A DNA stretch of 64,000 nt from positions 73,396 to 137,395 of the forward strand of contig CAAGAN010000006.1 in assembly GCA_900767825.1 (NCBI GenBank). The letters are read 5' to 3'. The stretch comes from Bacilli bacterium (lineage in GTDB: Bacteria > Bacillota_I > Bacilli_A > RFN20 > CAG-826). The position numbers were made by a program, and so were the translations under genes. This document shows positions 8,932 through 17,871 of this stretch, piece after piece (within the stretch, counting starts at the first letter, position 1; the number at the start of each line of letters is the position of its first letter). The notes below the pieces were generated by a model, which made no database searches, was not told the origin of the DNA, and worked only from the letters and a program-made list of their open reading frames with translations.

Positions 8932-10006
8932 CTTTTATATACCTCCTATATTCTTCGCTAGAGATTTTTATAAAGCGGATTGTTCCGCATTTATTGTTAT
9001 CGTAGCCATAATAATATCCATTCAATATATGTCTAGAAAGGAAATCGTCTATTTCTGCTTTTAATAACACTATTCCTTTAACAGAGGTTAAGACCTTGTC
9101 TGGCTCATATTCATAATAGAAATAGATGGTATTGCCTTTTATATCTATTGTAGAGGAAACTGAATGGCATAAAGGGGAATCCGTATAGCTTATTGCCCTT
9201 CCTTGCAAGGAAAGTTCGCTACCTTCGCGCTTAATTTTTACTACCCTATAAGAAGCAGGGGTATTGCTAAGCTGACTATGTGGGCTTGGAGTAGAGAGAT
9301 ATAAATAATGCCCGCATAGCAAATCTTTGATCTCTTCTTTTTCATTACCTTCCTTGATGCTATCTTTTTCAAGTGGCTTTCTTCTTCCGATTAAGAAAAA
9401 TCTAGTATTTGTCTGTCCATAATTAGAAGCACTTTCGTCTTGGAAACGTATTAAATCAGGATAATCGGAAATCGAAGCGTTCCCTAATGCTAACGCTTTT
9501 TCATTTGGATGTTTGCTTATATAATCCAAGGCTTCGGTAGTGGAGGCTTTCTTTCTCATTGCAGCAAAAGGGATAGATTCATTTATGAACATTGAACATT
9601 GCCTTAATGTTGGCAAATTCCCATACACGGATTCAATATCATATCCTTTTATGCCTTCATTATCTTTGTGTATGTAACTATATAAGACAATTTTGGATTT
9701 ATAAGTATCGAATAGTTCAATCGGCACTTCTTCATTTAAAAGTAAGTCCCTTACCTGTGGGACTAAACCGCAGTCATCATTAGCGAAAGGAACAAAAGCA
9801 TAATCGGCTTCATGAAATAAGAAAGCCTCTTTTATTTCATCCATGTTTTTACCTGCGATTAATTGAATCTTGTAATTATCATCTTCAAATAATTCGCAGG
9901 GCTTTATTTCTTTCATTGATTGGCTTGATGAATATAAATATTTCTTCAACGCTAAATAAGTATTGCTTTTGCCAAAGCCAAAATAAATTAGCTTAATTTC
10001 TTTCAT
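8924..10006 (-). CDS. Prephenate-dehydratase-like protein fused to an unknown beta-rich domain
   Basis: First gene of the TIR operon, 360 aa. Residues 1-~205 follow the prephenate dehydratase (PF00800) order: a start like FGFGKSNTYLALKKYL, then ADYAFVPFANDDCGLVPQVR (the 'PiENS-eG-V' region), LPTLRQCSMFI (the 'HPQALAQC' region), STTEALDYIS, and the catalytic-type NTRFFLIGR. The final ~135 residues (from about LLCGHYLYLS) replace the usual ACT domain with a beta-rich, aromatic-rich domain I do not recognise. No aromatic-biosynthesis gene is nearby, so a ligand-sensing or substrate-processing role in the TIR system is more likely than phenylalanine synthesis. That role is inference. Confidence 0.65.
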   Translation of the reverse strand: MKEIKLIYFGFGKSNTYLALKKYLYSSSQSMKEIKPCELFEDDNYKIQLIAGKNMDEIKEAFLFHEADYAFVPFANDDCGLVPQVRDLLLNEEVPIELFDTYKSKIVLYSYIHKDNEGIKGYDIESVYGNLPTLRQCSMFINESIPFAAMRKKASTTEALDYISKHPNEKALALGNASISDYPDLIRFQDESASNYGQTNTRFFLIGRRKPLEKDSIKEGNEKEEIKDLLCGHYLYLSTPSPHSQLSNTPASYRVVKIKREGSELSLQGRAISYTDSPLCHSVSSTIDIKGNTIYFYYEYEPDKVLTSVKGIVLLKAEIDDFLSRHILNGYYYGYDNNKCGTIRFIKISSEEYRRYIKDE

Positions 10007-10191
10007 GGTGATATCTGCCCTTACTTTTTTCCTTAATTATCGTATAAAACAAAGACTTTTATTGCAATGTTAAAGGCTTGTTTTTTCTATATAAACGTTA
10101 TTTTCATGCTTTTAGGATAATTTATTTCATTTATATTTATGTCGAATAATATAATTTTTTCCGCACATGAAGCTATCTTGGAGACATCTAT

Positions 10192-13044
10192 ATGAATAAA
10201 AAGCTAAAAGTAGCAGCGGTTACTTTATCTTCGTTTTTGTTATTTGGTTCTATATTTACTTTGGCTCAAAACCTATATAGAGAATACAAAACAGGAGATT
10301 ACATTAAAGAAGAAGATGCTTATTTTGGTAAGAAAATCACTGATCCAACTGGATTAATAAAGGCATCTAAATATGTTGTTCCTGGTGATGGAGAATATTC
10401 AAAGCAAAAGACCCGTTCATTAGGTACATCATTAATCGGCAATATCGAAAGTGTCTGGGATAGCTATACAGGTAAAGGTACTACCATTGCTGTTATTGAT
10501 GATGGATTCGATTATAAACATCCTGAATATGTTAGAAGCGATGGAACGAGTACTATATCTAAAGATAGCCGTTATTATTATGCCAATAGTGACGGCACTG
10601 CTTGTTTATATAAAAATTATGATACAGATTCTAGTTGTATTGCTGAAGATTGGGAAAAAGTAGATGTTAATGAGTATGCTTGGGCGACTCATGGTACGAA
10701 TACATCTACAACAGCGGCTGCCCCTCTAAATGGCGTAGGTGGAGTTGGAATTGCTCCTGATGCAGATATTTTGGCTTTAAAGATTGATATGAGTTTTGTT
10801 GCTATTGAAGGCGCTATCGATTATGCGATTAGCCAAAATGTTGATGTCATCAATATGTCTTTAGGTGCATATGCTGAAAACTTTACTGATGGCTGGGGAG
10901 ATGCTCAAGAAGGCGATAGTTCGGTTGCCACTTATTTGGAAGAAGTTTGTAAAAAAGCATATAACGCTGGAATTATTGTTGTAGCAGCAGCTGGAAATGA
11001 ATCTACTTATCATAAATCATATCCAGCCTGTAATAGCAATGTAATCGGAGTTGGTGCTATAGGTGACTATGATAACAAGGGTAATGCTTCTAAACTTGCT
11101 GAATTCACTAATTATGTTGATCCTAACCAAACTGGTGAGGTTAATGTTGATATTCTAGCCCCTGGATACGTTTATACAGCCACCCAATCGGGGACTAAAA
11201 ATTCCATAACCCATATATATGAAGATACACAGGGTACTTCATTTTCTAGCCCAATAGTTGCAGGGGCCGCTTGCTTATGGAAACAAAAATATCCAAACGG
11301 AACGCCATCTCAATTCCTAAATCAACTCCAAAGTACTGCTGATGATATTGGCACATACAAAAACAAAATGATTCCTTTAAATAGCTGGGATAGTAGGCTT
11401 AGTGATGTTGGTCCATCCAACATTACTAACGGAAGATTAAATGTTGCTAATTTAATGGAAATAGATGAACCTTTTGTTTCTATTCAGCAAACTTCAATTA
11501 ATCTTGCGGTTAACGAAAAGATTAAGGTTAAGCTAGAAACTGCTAATGGAACCATTACGTATGCATCATCTAATGCTGATGTTGCTAAAGTTGACGGAAA
11601 CGGATTAATAGTAGGCGTTAGCGAAGGCAATGCAAATATCATTGTCACAGCTACTAAAAATGGGAAAATAGCTACAGCAAGTGTTCCTGTTAAAGTTTCT
11701 CCATTTGTTGCGACATCATCTTTAAGTGTTGACCCTAGTTCAGTGAAACTTACAGTTGGCGATACTTATGATATGGAGAAAACTGTTATAACTACTCCTA
11801 GCGATGCCTCTAGACTTTTCTTGTATGAAAGCCAAGATGATAAAGTTGCTAGCGTAGATATTGATACTGGTTTAGTTACCGCTATTGGTGAAGGAACTAC
11901 AACAATTGATGTTATTGCTCCTTATGGTGAGGGTAGTGCATCCTTATTAGTAACGGTAGAAGCTCCATTAACTCCAACTACATGGGATAAAGTAACATCC
12001 CAAGCTGAATTAATTGATGGTGATTATTTAATTGTTTATGAAAAAGGTAATGTCGCTTTTAACGGCGGACTAGATTCTTTAGATGTTCCTAATAACACTG
12101 TTTCTATAACTATTTCTAATAATAAGATTACCTATGACAAAACTACTGAAGCTGCTAAATTTACTCTCGAATCATATTCTGGTGGATATAGTATTAAATT
12201 CTCTAGTGGCAGTTATATAGCTGCTAAGCAAGAGAAAAATTCTCTGCTTTCATTTTCCTCTCCACAGAAAAATGAAATCACTTTTTCTAACGGTAATGCA
12301 TTAATTGTCTCAAATGGATGCACTTTAAAATTTAATGATGTTAGTAATCAAAATAGATTTAGGTATTATGCAAAAGGTCAACAAAATATTCAATTATATA
12401 AAGCCTCTTCAACTAGCGCCGATATTCTTACGAATGTTAATTTAACTTGCGATAAATCATTCCATCCAGGTGAAAGCATCACTAAATCCGATATAAAGAT
12501 GACCCTAGTTTATTCTAGCGGTAAAACCATTGAAACCACTGAATTTAACTTCGCTGATTATATGTTTACTTATGAAGATGCTTTAAGTGGTGGAACTATT
12601 TCCAAGAAGCAATTTAATATTACTTATGAAGGAAAACAATATAATCTAGATGTCAATATTTCTAGAATCGCATTCGATGAAACTCTTAAATCAGCTTCTA
12701 ATGTTGCTAATTTCATCATGTATGAAGATAACGCAAATCAATGCACGTCTAAGCTAGATTTAGCAATTTCTTACCTTAATGAACTTTCTAGCGATGAAAA
12801 GAATGCCTTCTCGACTTCTACTGACTATGTAATTTCTACTGCTAGAAATAGATTAGAAGCCTGGGCTAGACATGAAGGAAAAACATTCTCTTTTGTTGAT
12901 AACGCTTTTGTAGCATCCGGCTTAAGAAACCAGCCTTCATTTAACAAGAATAACGAAGCTATTGTGATTACTATCTTAGGCTTAGCATCGGCGTTAGCAG
13001 TTGCAACTGGAATAGTCTTGCTAAAACGAAAGAAAGAGCATTAA
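10192..13044 (+). CDS. Cell-surface subtilase (S8 peptidase) with Ig-like domains and C-terminal anchor
   Basis: This is a secreted serine protease of 950 aa. The N-terminal hydrophobic segment (about 6-25) is a signal peptide or anchor. The subtilisin domain spans about 80-430. Its triad is Asp103 (AVIDDGFDY), His167 (ATHGTN) and Ser350 (GTSFSSP), with oxyanion Asn269 (AAGNES), so it should be active. Two Big_2 Ig-like domains follow (about 445-500 and 510-590), then beta-rich modules. The C-terminal hydrophobic helix before LKRKKEH anchors it in the membrane; no LPxTG motif is seen. The upstream 185 bp separates it from the divergent TIR operon. Substrates are likely extracellular proteins. 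Confidence 0.88.
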   Translation: MNKKLKVAAVTLSSFLLFGSIFTLAQNLYREYKTGDYIKEEDAYFGKKITDPTGLIKASKYVVPGDGEYSKQKTRSLGTSLIGNIESVWDSYTGKGTTIAVIDDGFDYKHPEYVRSDGTSTISKDSRYYYANSDGTACLYKNYDTDSSCIAEDWEKVDVNEYAWATHGTNTSTTAAAPLNGVGGVGIAPDADILALKIDMSFVAIEGAIDYAISQNVDVINMSLGAYAENFTDGWGDAQEGDSSVATYLEEVCKKAYNAGIIVVAAAGNESTYHKSYPACNSNVIGVGAIGDYDNKGNASKLAEFTNYVDPNQTGEVNVDILAPGYVYTATQSGTKNSITHIYEDTQGTSFSSPIVAGAACLWKQKYPNGTPSQFLNQLQSTADDIGTYKNKMIPLNSWDSRLSDVGPSNITNGRLNVANLMEIDEPFVSIQQTSINLAVNEKIKVKLETANGTITYASSNADVAKVDGNGLIVGVSEGNANIIVTATKNGKIATASVPVKVSPFVATSSLSVDPSSVKLTVGDTYDMEKTVITTPSDASRLFLYESQDDKVASVDIDTGLVTAIGEGTTTIDVIAPYGEGSASLLVTVEAPLTPTTWDKVTSQAELIDGDYLIVYEKGNVAFNGGLDSLDVPNNTVSITISNNKITYDKTTEAAKFTLESYSGGYSIKFSSGSYIAAKQEKNSLLSFSSPQKNEITFSNGNALIVSNGCTLKFNDVSNQNRFRYYAKGQQNIQLYKASSTSADILTNVNLTCDKSFHPGESITKSDIKMTLVYSSGKTIETTEFNFADYMFTYEDALSGGTISKKQFNITYEGKQYNLDVNISRIAFDETLKSASNVANFIMYEDNANQCTSKLDLAISYLNELSSDEKNAFSTSTDYVISTARNRLEAWARHEGKTFSFVDNAFVASGLRNQPSFNKNNEAIVITILGLASALAVATGIVLLKRKKEH

Positions 13045-13083
13045 TAAAAATCATCAAATCAATAAAATATGTGACCCATGTAT

Positions 13084-13115
13084 TAAAAAAAGGCCGCATT
13101 TTTTAATTTGCGACC
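13084..13115 (-). terminator. Rho-independent terminator, minus strand (possibly bidirectional)
   Basis: GGCCGCA (13092-13098) pairs with TGCGACC (13109-13115), allowing one G-U. On the minus strand the stem is followed directly by seven U. It ends the antiporter operon and may also stop transcripts from the subtilase gene. Confidence 0.6.
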
Positions 13116-13139
13116 TAAGGAGGAAAAACAAATATTCGA

Positions 13140-13541
13140 TTAGATTTTCTTGCTATTAATTACATCTAGTAAGTAATAAGTGGTGAATATAACAAACAAG
13201 AGAGTGAATGACCAATACTTGAATACGAATATAGAGATAATCATGAATAAATAAGAGAAGCAGAATAACAAATTATTTCTATACATATTGAAGTGAAGAA
13301 CAAAATATAACGCCAACAAAAGATGAATGCATATGGTTATTAAATAAGAGGGGGCATATATTCCTAATAATATATCAACGGTTAATGTCACTAGGAATAT
13401 TGGAAGGTTAATTAGCAATGTCACTAGAAATGGGGATTTATGGTCTTTATAGGCATCGTTTACTATTCCTACATAGCTAAGTTTCTTATTTGGGATGAAA
13501 CTAATAAGAATGTTTAATAGCGAATGCATGTAATAGCTCAT
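13140..13541 (-). CDS. Small integral membrane protein of unknown function
   Basis: The 133-residue protein is mostly hydrophobic, with about four membrane segments (roughly residues 38-60, 64-84, 90-108, 110-127). No conserved functional motif is recognisable. It starts five bases after the stop of the CPA2 antiporter gene, with a G-rich ribosome site (AAAAGGGGG) overlapping that stop, so the two are translationally coupled. The pairing suggests an accessory subunit or unrelated membrane protein of the same operon. The terminator-like hairpin at 13084-13115 follows. Confidence 0.6.
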   Translation of the reverse strand: MSYYMHSLLNILISFIPNKKLSYVGIVNDAYKDHKSPFLVTLLINLPIFLVTLTVDILLGIYAPSYLITICIHLLLALYFVLHFNMYRNNLLFCFSYLFMIISIFVFKYWSFTLLFVIFTTYYLLDVINSKKI

Positions 13542-13546
13542 TTTCT

Positions 13547-14938
13547 TTACCCCCTTTTATGGCTAGCTAGGTTTTCTTTCATTGGAAGAGGCGTAGTTTC
13601 TTCTTGCTTTGTAGTATTGTTTTCTTCATTTTTATGTTCTTCAGGTTTAATTTGTTCGATTTGCTTAACACTGACTTTTGAATAGACAGCCCCATTATCA
13701 ATGATTAAGTTAGAATCAATAACTGGGTTTTGGTCTTTGCTGATAGCGCCACTTTTGAATAAAGCTAATTTAGCTAGACCAGGACCTGCCATTTCATAAA
13801 GGACAGAAGAACACAAAATGATAGAAAGGAAAGTAGATCCAACTCCATCAGGAAGCATTCTTTCACCCATGAAGGCTAATCCAATGGCGACACCAGCCTG
13901 AGGAATTAAAGCTAAGCCTAAATAGTTCTTAACTTGTGGAGATTTCTTAGTAACTAGGCAACCTAGATAGGCTCCGCCATATTTACCAACAATCCTAACT
14001 ATGAAATAGACAACCCCAACAAGTCCAACAGTAGCAAATGAACTTAGATCCATGTTCATTCCGCTCATTACGAAGAATAGAAGCATTACGGGAGGAGTGA
14101 AGTGATCGATGTATTTAAATAGCTTTTCGTCTTTTGTGAAATTGATATAGGTCGCACCGAATACCATGCAAGAAAGCAATGGGGAAATATTCAATACAAT
14201 GCAGGCCCCGGAAATCATACAGATTAAAGCAACTGCAATAATAAGTTGGCTATTTGAACTCCTTTTCCTTACTAGAAAGCCAAGTAAGAAGCCAGAAAGC
14301 AATCCAACAAAGATAAATCCAATATTATATAGGATAGGTAGCATGATGCTTAATACATCAATACCTTCTCCGTTTGTTCCTGTTACTATAGCAGTAACAA
14401 CGCTAAAGACTAATAAGCAGACAACATCATCAAGAGCAACAACTTGCAATAAAGTATTAACGAATTCGCCTTTGGCTTTATATTGATTGATGGTCATCAT
14501 TGTTGAAGCCGGGGCAGTTGCAGTTGCAATCGCTCCTAATAAAAGAGCAAAAGACCAACCTAGATTTGGGAAGCAGATTCCAATTACTAAAGTAACTAAT
14601 AATCCTGCTAGTAAAGCTTCAAATATGGTAATGATAATCGTTTTGATACCAGCACTTTTCAAGACGTTCTTCTTAAAGAACTTACCAACACCAAATGCAA
14701 TAAATCCTAAAGCAAGGTCGCTAAGAAATTTCATTCCATCGCTAACTTGGGATGGAATCATATTCAAGACATATGGTCCAATCAAAACACCTGCAATTAT
14801 ATAGCCAGTAACATTTGGAAGTTTTAATAACTTGGTTAATCTAGATAAAGCAAAACCAGCTAAAAACATTATTCCAAGGGCTATTAAAACGGTAGCAACC
14901 CCAAGTCCGTCATAAATTTTATAAACTTCTAGTAACAT
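13547..14938 (-). CDS. Cation:proton antiporter, CPA2/KefB-NapA type
   Basis: This 463-aa membrane transporter of the Na+/H+ exchanger family (PF00999) exchanges Na+ or K+ for H+. About twelve membrane segments occupy residues 15-390. Family features include LTKLLKLPNVTGYIIAGVLIGP near the N-terminus, ATAPASTMMTINQYKAKG, VVALDDVVCLLVFSVV (the paired-Asp core helix) and GLALIPQAGVAIGLAFMGER. The C-terminal ~60 residues are hydrophilic (Glu/Lys/Thr rich), with no TrkA-N domain, unlike full KefB. It heads a two-gene operon and is divergent from the LysR regulator at 15067, which is its likely controller. Confidence 0.88.
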   Translation of the reverse strand: MLLEVYKIYDGLGVATVLIALGIMFLAGFALSRLTKLLKLPNVTGYIIAGVLIGPYVLNMIPSQVSDGMKFLSDLALGFIAFGVGKFFKKNVLKSAGIKTIIITIFEALLAGLLVTLVIGICFPNLGWSFALLLGAIATATAPASTMMTINQYKAKGEFVNTLLQVVALDDVVCLLVFSVVTAIVTGTNGEGIDVLSIMLPILYNIGFIFVGLLSGFLLGFLVRKRSSNSQLIIAVALICMISGACIVLNISPLLSCMVFGATYINFTKDEKLFKYIDHFTPPVMLLFFVMSGMNMDLSSFATVGLVGVVYFIVRIVGKYGGAYLGCLVTKKSPQVKNYLGLALIPQAGVAIGLAFMGERMLPDGVGSTFLSIILCSSVLYEMAGPGLAKLALFKSGAISKDQNPVIDSNLIIDNGAVYSKVSVKQIEQIKPEEHKNEENNTTKQEETTPLPMKENLASHKRG

Positions 14939-14998
14939 ATTTCCCCTCCTAAACAGTTCCTACTTGATTTCGGTCTCAAGCATGCTAATATCTTATTC

Positions 14999-15043
14999 AT
15001 AAAGGTCATAAGTAAAACTAATAAAAACTTATAAGGCCATAAG
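14999..15043. promoter_or_regulatory. Repeated ATAAGGYCATAAG boxes, candidate LysR-binding sites
   Basis: The divergent 128-bp gap between the antiporter and the LysR gene contains two copies of almost the same box: ATAAAGGTCATAAG at 14999-15012 and ATAAGGCCATAAG at 15031-15043. The second lies in a palindrome, CTTAT-N6-ATAAG (15028-15043), of the size LysR regulators bind. This makes local autoregulation and control of the antiporter likely. Confidence 0.5.
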
Positions 15044-15066
15044 CAACACTTATATGAGGCATTTTT

Positions 15067-15957
15067 ATGGAAGATACAAAATTAATTTCTCTTTTAGCAG
15101 TAAATGAATTAAAAAACTATACATTGGCGGCAAAAAAACTCAATTTGACCCAGCCTGCTATAAGCCAACATATAAGACAATTAGAAACTGAGTTAAATAT
15201 TAAGATATTTAATAGAGTTGGTTCGGAATTAAAAATAACCCCAGAAGGCGAGATTTTGGTTAAATATGCTAGACGTATCGTATCAATGTATGCGGATTTA
15301 GAATCACGTCTAAAAGATTTAAAAAGGCATTCCAAAACCCTTACTATTGGTATTACCCATACGGCAGAAAGCAATATTGTAGCCGAAGTATTGGCCTCTT
15401 ATAGCCTTTCTAACAAGGGTACAAAGATAAAAATAATTTCTGACACTATAAAAAATCTTTATGACAAATTATCAACTTATGAGATTGATTTTGCTTTTGT
15501 AGAAGGAAAAGTTACTGAAAAGAAGTATTCTAGTATTCTTCTAGATACTGACCATCTTGTTGCTGCAATGAATTTAAATAACCCATTAGCGAAGAATAAA
15601 ATCGTTGATATTAATGATTTAAAGAAAGAAAAGATGATTCTTAGATCAAAGCAAAGTGGTACTAGAAGTTTATTTGTAACTCAACTTGCCAACATGAATA
15701 TGAGCATTGATGAATTCAATGTCATTATGGAAATCGATAACATTGCTACAATTAAGGATTTGATTAGGAAAGGTGTTGGGGTATCTGTACTTCCAAGGAG
15801 TGTTTGCTTCAGTGAATTAAAAGACCATTCTTTAGCCATATTGCCTATTGAAAACGTAGATATGATTAGAGAAATGAATGTCGTCTTTGTTAAGGATTTT
15901 GTATCTATGGATATACTTGATGACATTATATCTATATATAGGGAAATGAGTATTTAG
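15067..15957 (+). CDS. LysR-family transcriptional regulator
   Basis: This is a full-length LysR regulator of 296 aa. The N-terminal winged helix-turn-helix (about residues 3-62) has the classic pattern: AAKKLNLTQPAISQHIRQLETELNIKIFNRVG. An effector-binding domain of periplasmic-binding-protein fold follows (about 90-295). It is divergent from the CPA2 antiporter, with palindromic boxes in between, and lies 62-80 bp upstream of two ATP-grasp ligase genes on the same strand. It could control either side. The effector is unknown. Confidence 0.9.
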   Translation: MEDTKLISLLAVNELKNYTLAAKKLNLTQPAISQHIRQLETELNIKIFNRVGSELKITPEGEILVKYARRIVSMYADLESRLKDLKRHSKTLTIGITHTAESNIVAEVLASYSLSNKGTKIKIISDTIKNLYDKLSTYEIDFAFVEGKVTEKKYSSILLDTDHLVAAMNLNNPLAKNKIVDINDLKKEKMILRSKQSGTRSLFVTQLANMNMSIDEFNVIMEIDNIATIKDLIRKGVGVSVLPRSVCFSELKDHSLAILPIENVDMIREMNVVFVKDFVSMDILDDIISIYREMSI

Positions 15958-16037
15958 TCTTTATTAGTTATTTTTCTGGATGAAATATATAATTAGGTAG
16001 TCGTTTTAAACACGTCTAAATGAATAGAGGCCTAGAA

Positions 16038-16907
16038 ATGAGCAAGGGATATATAGTTGTAAATAGCTTCGTAAACAATGAGAAATTCTCTAACCTATAT
16101 AATATATTAGTTAAGTCTTTTTCTAAGTTTCATATAGATTTAGAAAAAAAGGCTGCTATTGAATTAGGGACTGAAGTTAATTTGCAATTAAAGGAAAAAC
16201 CTGATTTTGTCTTGTTTTGGGATAAAGACATTTATTTAGCTCAAAGATTAGAGAACCTAGGCATTAAATTATTTAATTCCTCTAGAGCCATTGAGTTATG
16301 CGATAACAAGATATTGATGTATCAGGAATTAGCAAAACATAATATTAGGATTCCTAAAACATTTATTGCTCCAAAAACTTTTGAAGGACTTGGCTATACA
16401 AACTTATCTTTTATAGATGATATAGCTAAACAAATAGGCTATCCCTTAGTTATAAAAGAAGCTTACGGGAGTTATGGAGAGCAAGTCTATTTAGCCGAAA
16501 ATAAAGAAGAAGCTGCTTCTATAATTAATAAAATTGGATATAAGGATTTTCTTGTTCAGGAATTTATCAAATCCTCTTGTGGAAAAGATATCCGTGTAAA
16601 TGTGGTTAGAGATCAACAGATTGTTTCTATATTAAGGGAAAACAAAACCGATTTTCGTTCAAATATTTCAATCGGTGGAGTTGGTTCTAGATTTGAACCA
16701 GAGCAAGAATATGTTGATTTGGCCATTAAAGCTAGCTTGGCATTAGGTTTAGATTTCTCCGGTGTAGATGTTATGTTTGGAGAGAATAACGAGCCTATAA
16801 TATGCGAAGTAAATTCTAACCCTCAGTTTGTCTCTACTTTAAAAGTTACGAATACTAATTTAGCAGACTTCATTGCGTTTTATATTGCCGAGTATTTAAG
16901 AAGATGA
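16038..16907 (+). CDS. ATP-grasp ligase, RimK family
   Basis: A RimK/LysX-type ATP-grasp enzyme that would ligate an amino acid (often glutamate) to a carboxylate on a peptide or small molecule. The start at ATG 16038 has an AGAGG-like site; an in-frame ATG at 16020 has none. Residues about 85-290 form the ATP-grasp fold: CDNKILMYQELAKHNIRIPKTF, YPLVIKEAYGSYGEQVYL (the ATP-binding loop), IRVNVVRDQQIVSILREN and DFRSNISIGG, then the metal site VDVMFGENNEPIICEVNSNPQF. It overlaps the next ATP-grasp gene by 4 bp (ATGA), so both are translated together. The substrate is unknown. Confidence 0.85.
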   Translation: MSKGYIVVNSFVNNEKFSNLYNILVKSFSKFHIDLEKKAAIELGTEVNLQLKEKPDFVLFWDKDIYLAQRLENLGIKLFNSSRAIELCDNKILMYQELAKHNIRIPKTFIAPKTFEGLGYTNLSFIDDIAKQIGYPLVIKEAYGSYGEQVYLAENKEEAASIINKIGYKDFLVQEFIKSSCGKDIRVNVVRDQQIVSILRENKTDFRSNISIGGVGSRFEPEQEYVDLAIKASLALGLDFSGVDVMFGENNEPIICEVNSNPQFVSTLKVTNTNLADFIAFYIAEYLRR

Positions 16908-17704
16908 ATGGAATAATAATCTATAACAGTTTAGATATAGCAAAAAACAAATGGTTTATCTCTTCAATAATCAATTCTTTTAAAGAAAAAGGCATAAATG
17001 TTGAATTAATTGAAGAATCAACTTTAGATGATAAATCCTTAAATTGCGTAGATTTTGCTATATATAGAGGTAGAGATTATAAGATTTCTAAATCTATTGA
17101 AGATAAAGGGATATTAGTTATCAATAATTCAAAAACCAGCAAGATTGCTAATGATAAATATTTGTTTTATCAATATCTTTCTACTCATTTTTATCCTTGT
17201 ATGGAAACATATTCTTCTATAGATGAAGTTAACTTTTCTCCATTTGTTGCTAAACCAAAAGATGGGCATGGAGGGAATGGGGTCTATTTGCTTGCGTCTA
17301 AAGAAGAATATTTAGAGAAAGTTGATTTGAAAGACAGATCAAAATATATTTTTCAAAAACCATCTTCGGATTTAGGAATCGATTTAAGGGTTTATGTCCT
17401 AAACAAGAGAATCTATGGTTCAGTTCTTAGAAAAGCCAAAGAAGGGGAATTTAGAAGCAATTTCTCTCTTGGAGGAAATGTAATTTATTTCGATCCACCT
17501 ATAGAAATAAAAGAATTGGCTTTAAAGATTGCGAATGAATTTGATTCCTTTTTTGTAGGGATTGATTTTATTGTAGATAAAGGCAACTGGGTAGTTAATG
17601 AAATGGAAGATCCGGTTGGGACTAGAATGCTATATCAAACATCTTCAAAAAATGTAGTTTCAGACTATGTGAATGAAATGATTTTGGAATATGGGTTAAA
17701 ATAG
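16904..17704 (+). CDS. Second ATP-grasp ligase, paralogous to its neighbour
   Basis: At 266 aa this is a more divergent RimK-like ATP-grasp protein. It shows the same order of motifs: SKIANDKYLFYQYLS, FVAKPKDGHGGNGVYLL (a glycine-rich ATP loop better preserved than in the neighbour), IDLRVYVLNKRIYGSVLRKA, EFRSNFSLGGN and GIDFIVDKGNWVVNEMEDPVGT. The final metal-ligand region is E-M-E-D-P where RimK has E-x-N, so metal binding may differ. The 4-bp overlap with the first ligase suggests that the two act on one product or form a heterodimer. The lipoprotein gene that follows is 167 bp away and probably separate. Confidence 0.8.
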   Translation: MNGIIIYNSLDIAKNKWFISSIINSFKEKGINVELIEESTLDDKSLNCVDFAIYRGRDYKISKSIEDKGILVINNSKTSKIANDKYLFYQYLSTHFYPCMETYSSIDEVNFSPFVAKPKDGHGGNGVYLLASKEEYLEKVDLKDRSKYIFQKPSSDLGIDLRVYVLNKRIYGSVLRKAKEGEFRSNFSLGGNVIYFDPPIEIKELALKIANEFDSFFVGIDFIVDKGNWVVNEMEDPVGTRMLYQTSSKNVVSDYVNEMILEYGLK

Positions 17705-17871
17705 CATTGATATAAAATATAAAATATTGTCAATTAAAAAATTATTTAGTCATAAGTTATTTATAGGCTTGAAATTCTTCTATTGACAATATTTGAACAT
17801 TAGGAAATACAATTGCTATCCCTATGGTTCTTTTAAAGACTTATAATTTGGTGGTTAGTTAGGATTTAAAA

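Noticed and set aside
8924..10006. Ordinary phenylalanine-biosynthesis prephenate dehydratase
   Set aside because: It lacks the ACT domain, has an unrelated C-terminal domain, and is coupled to a TIR gene with no aromatic pathway gene nearby.
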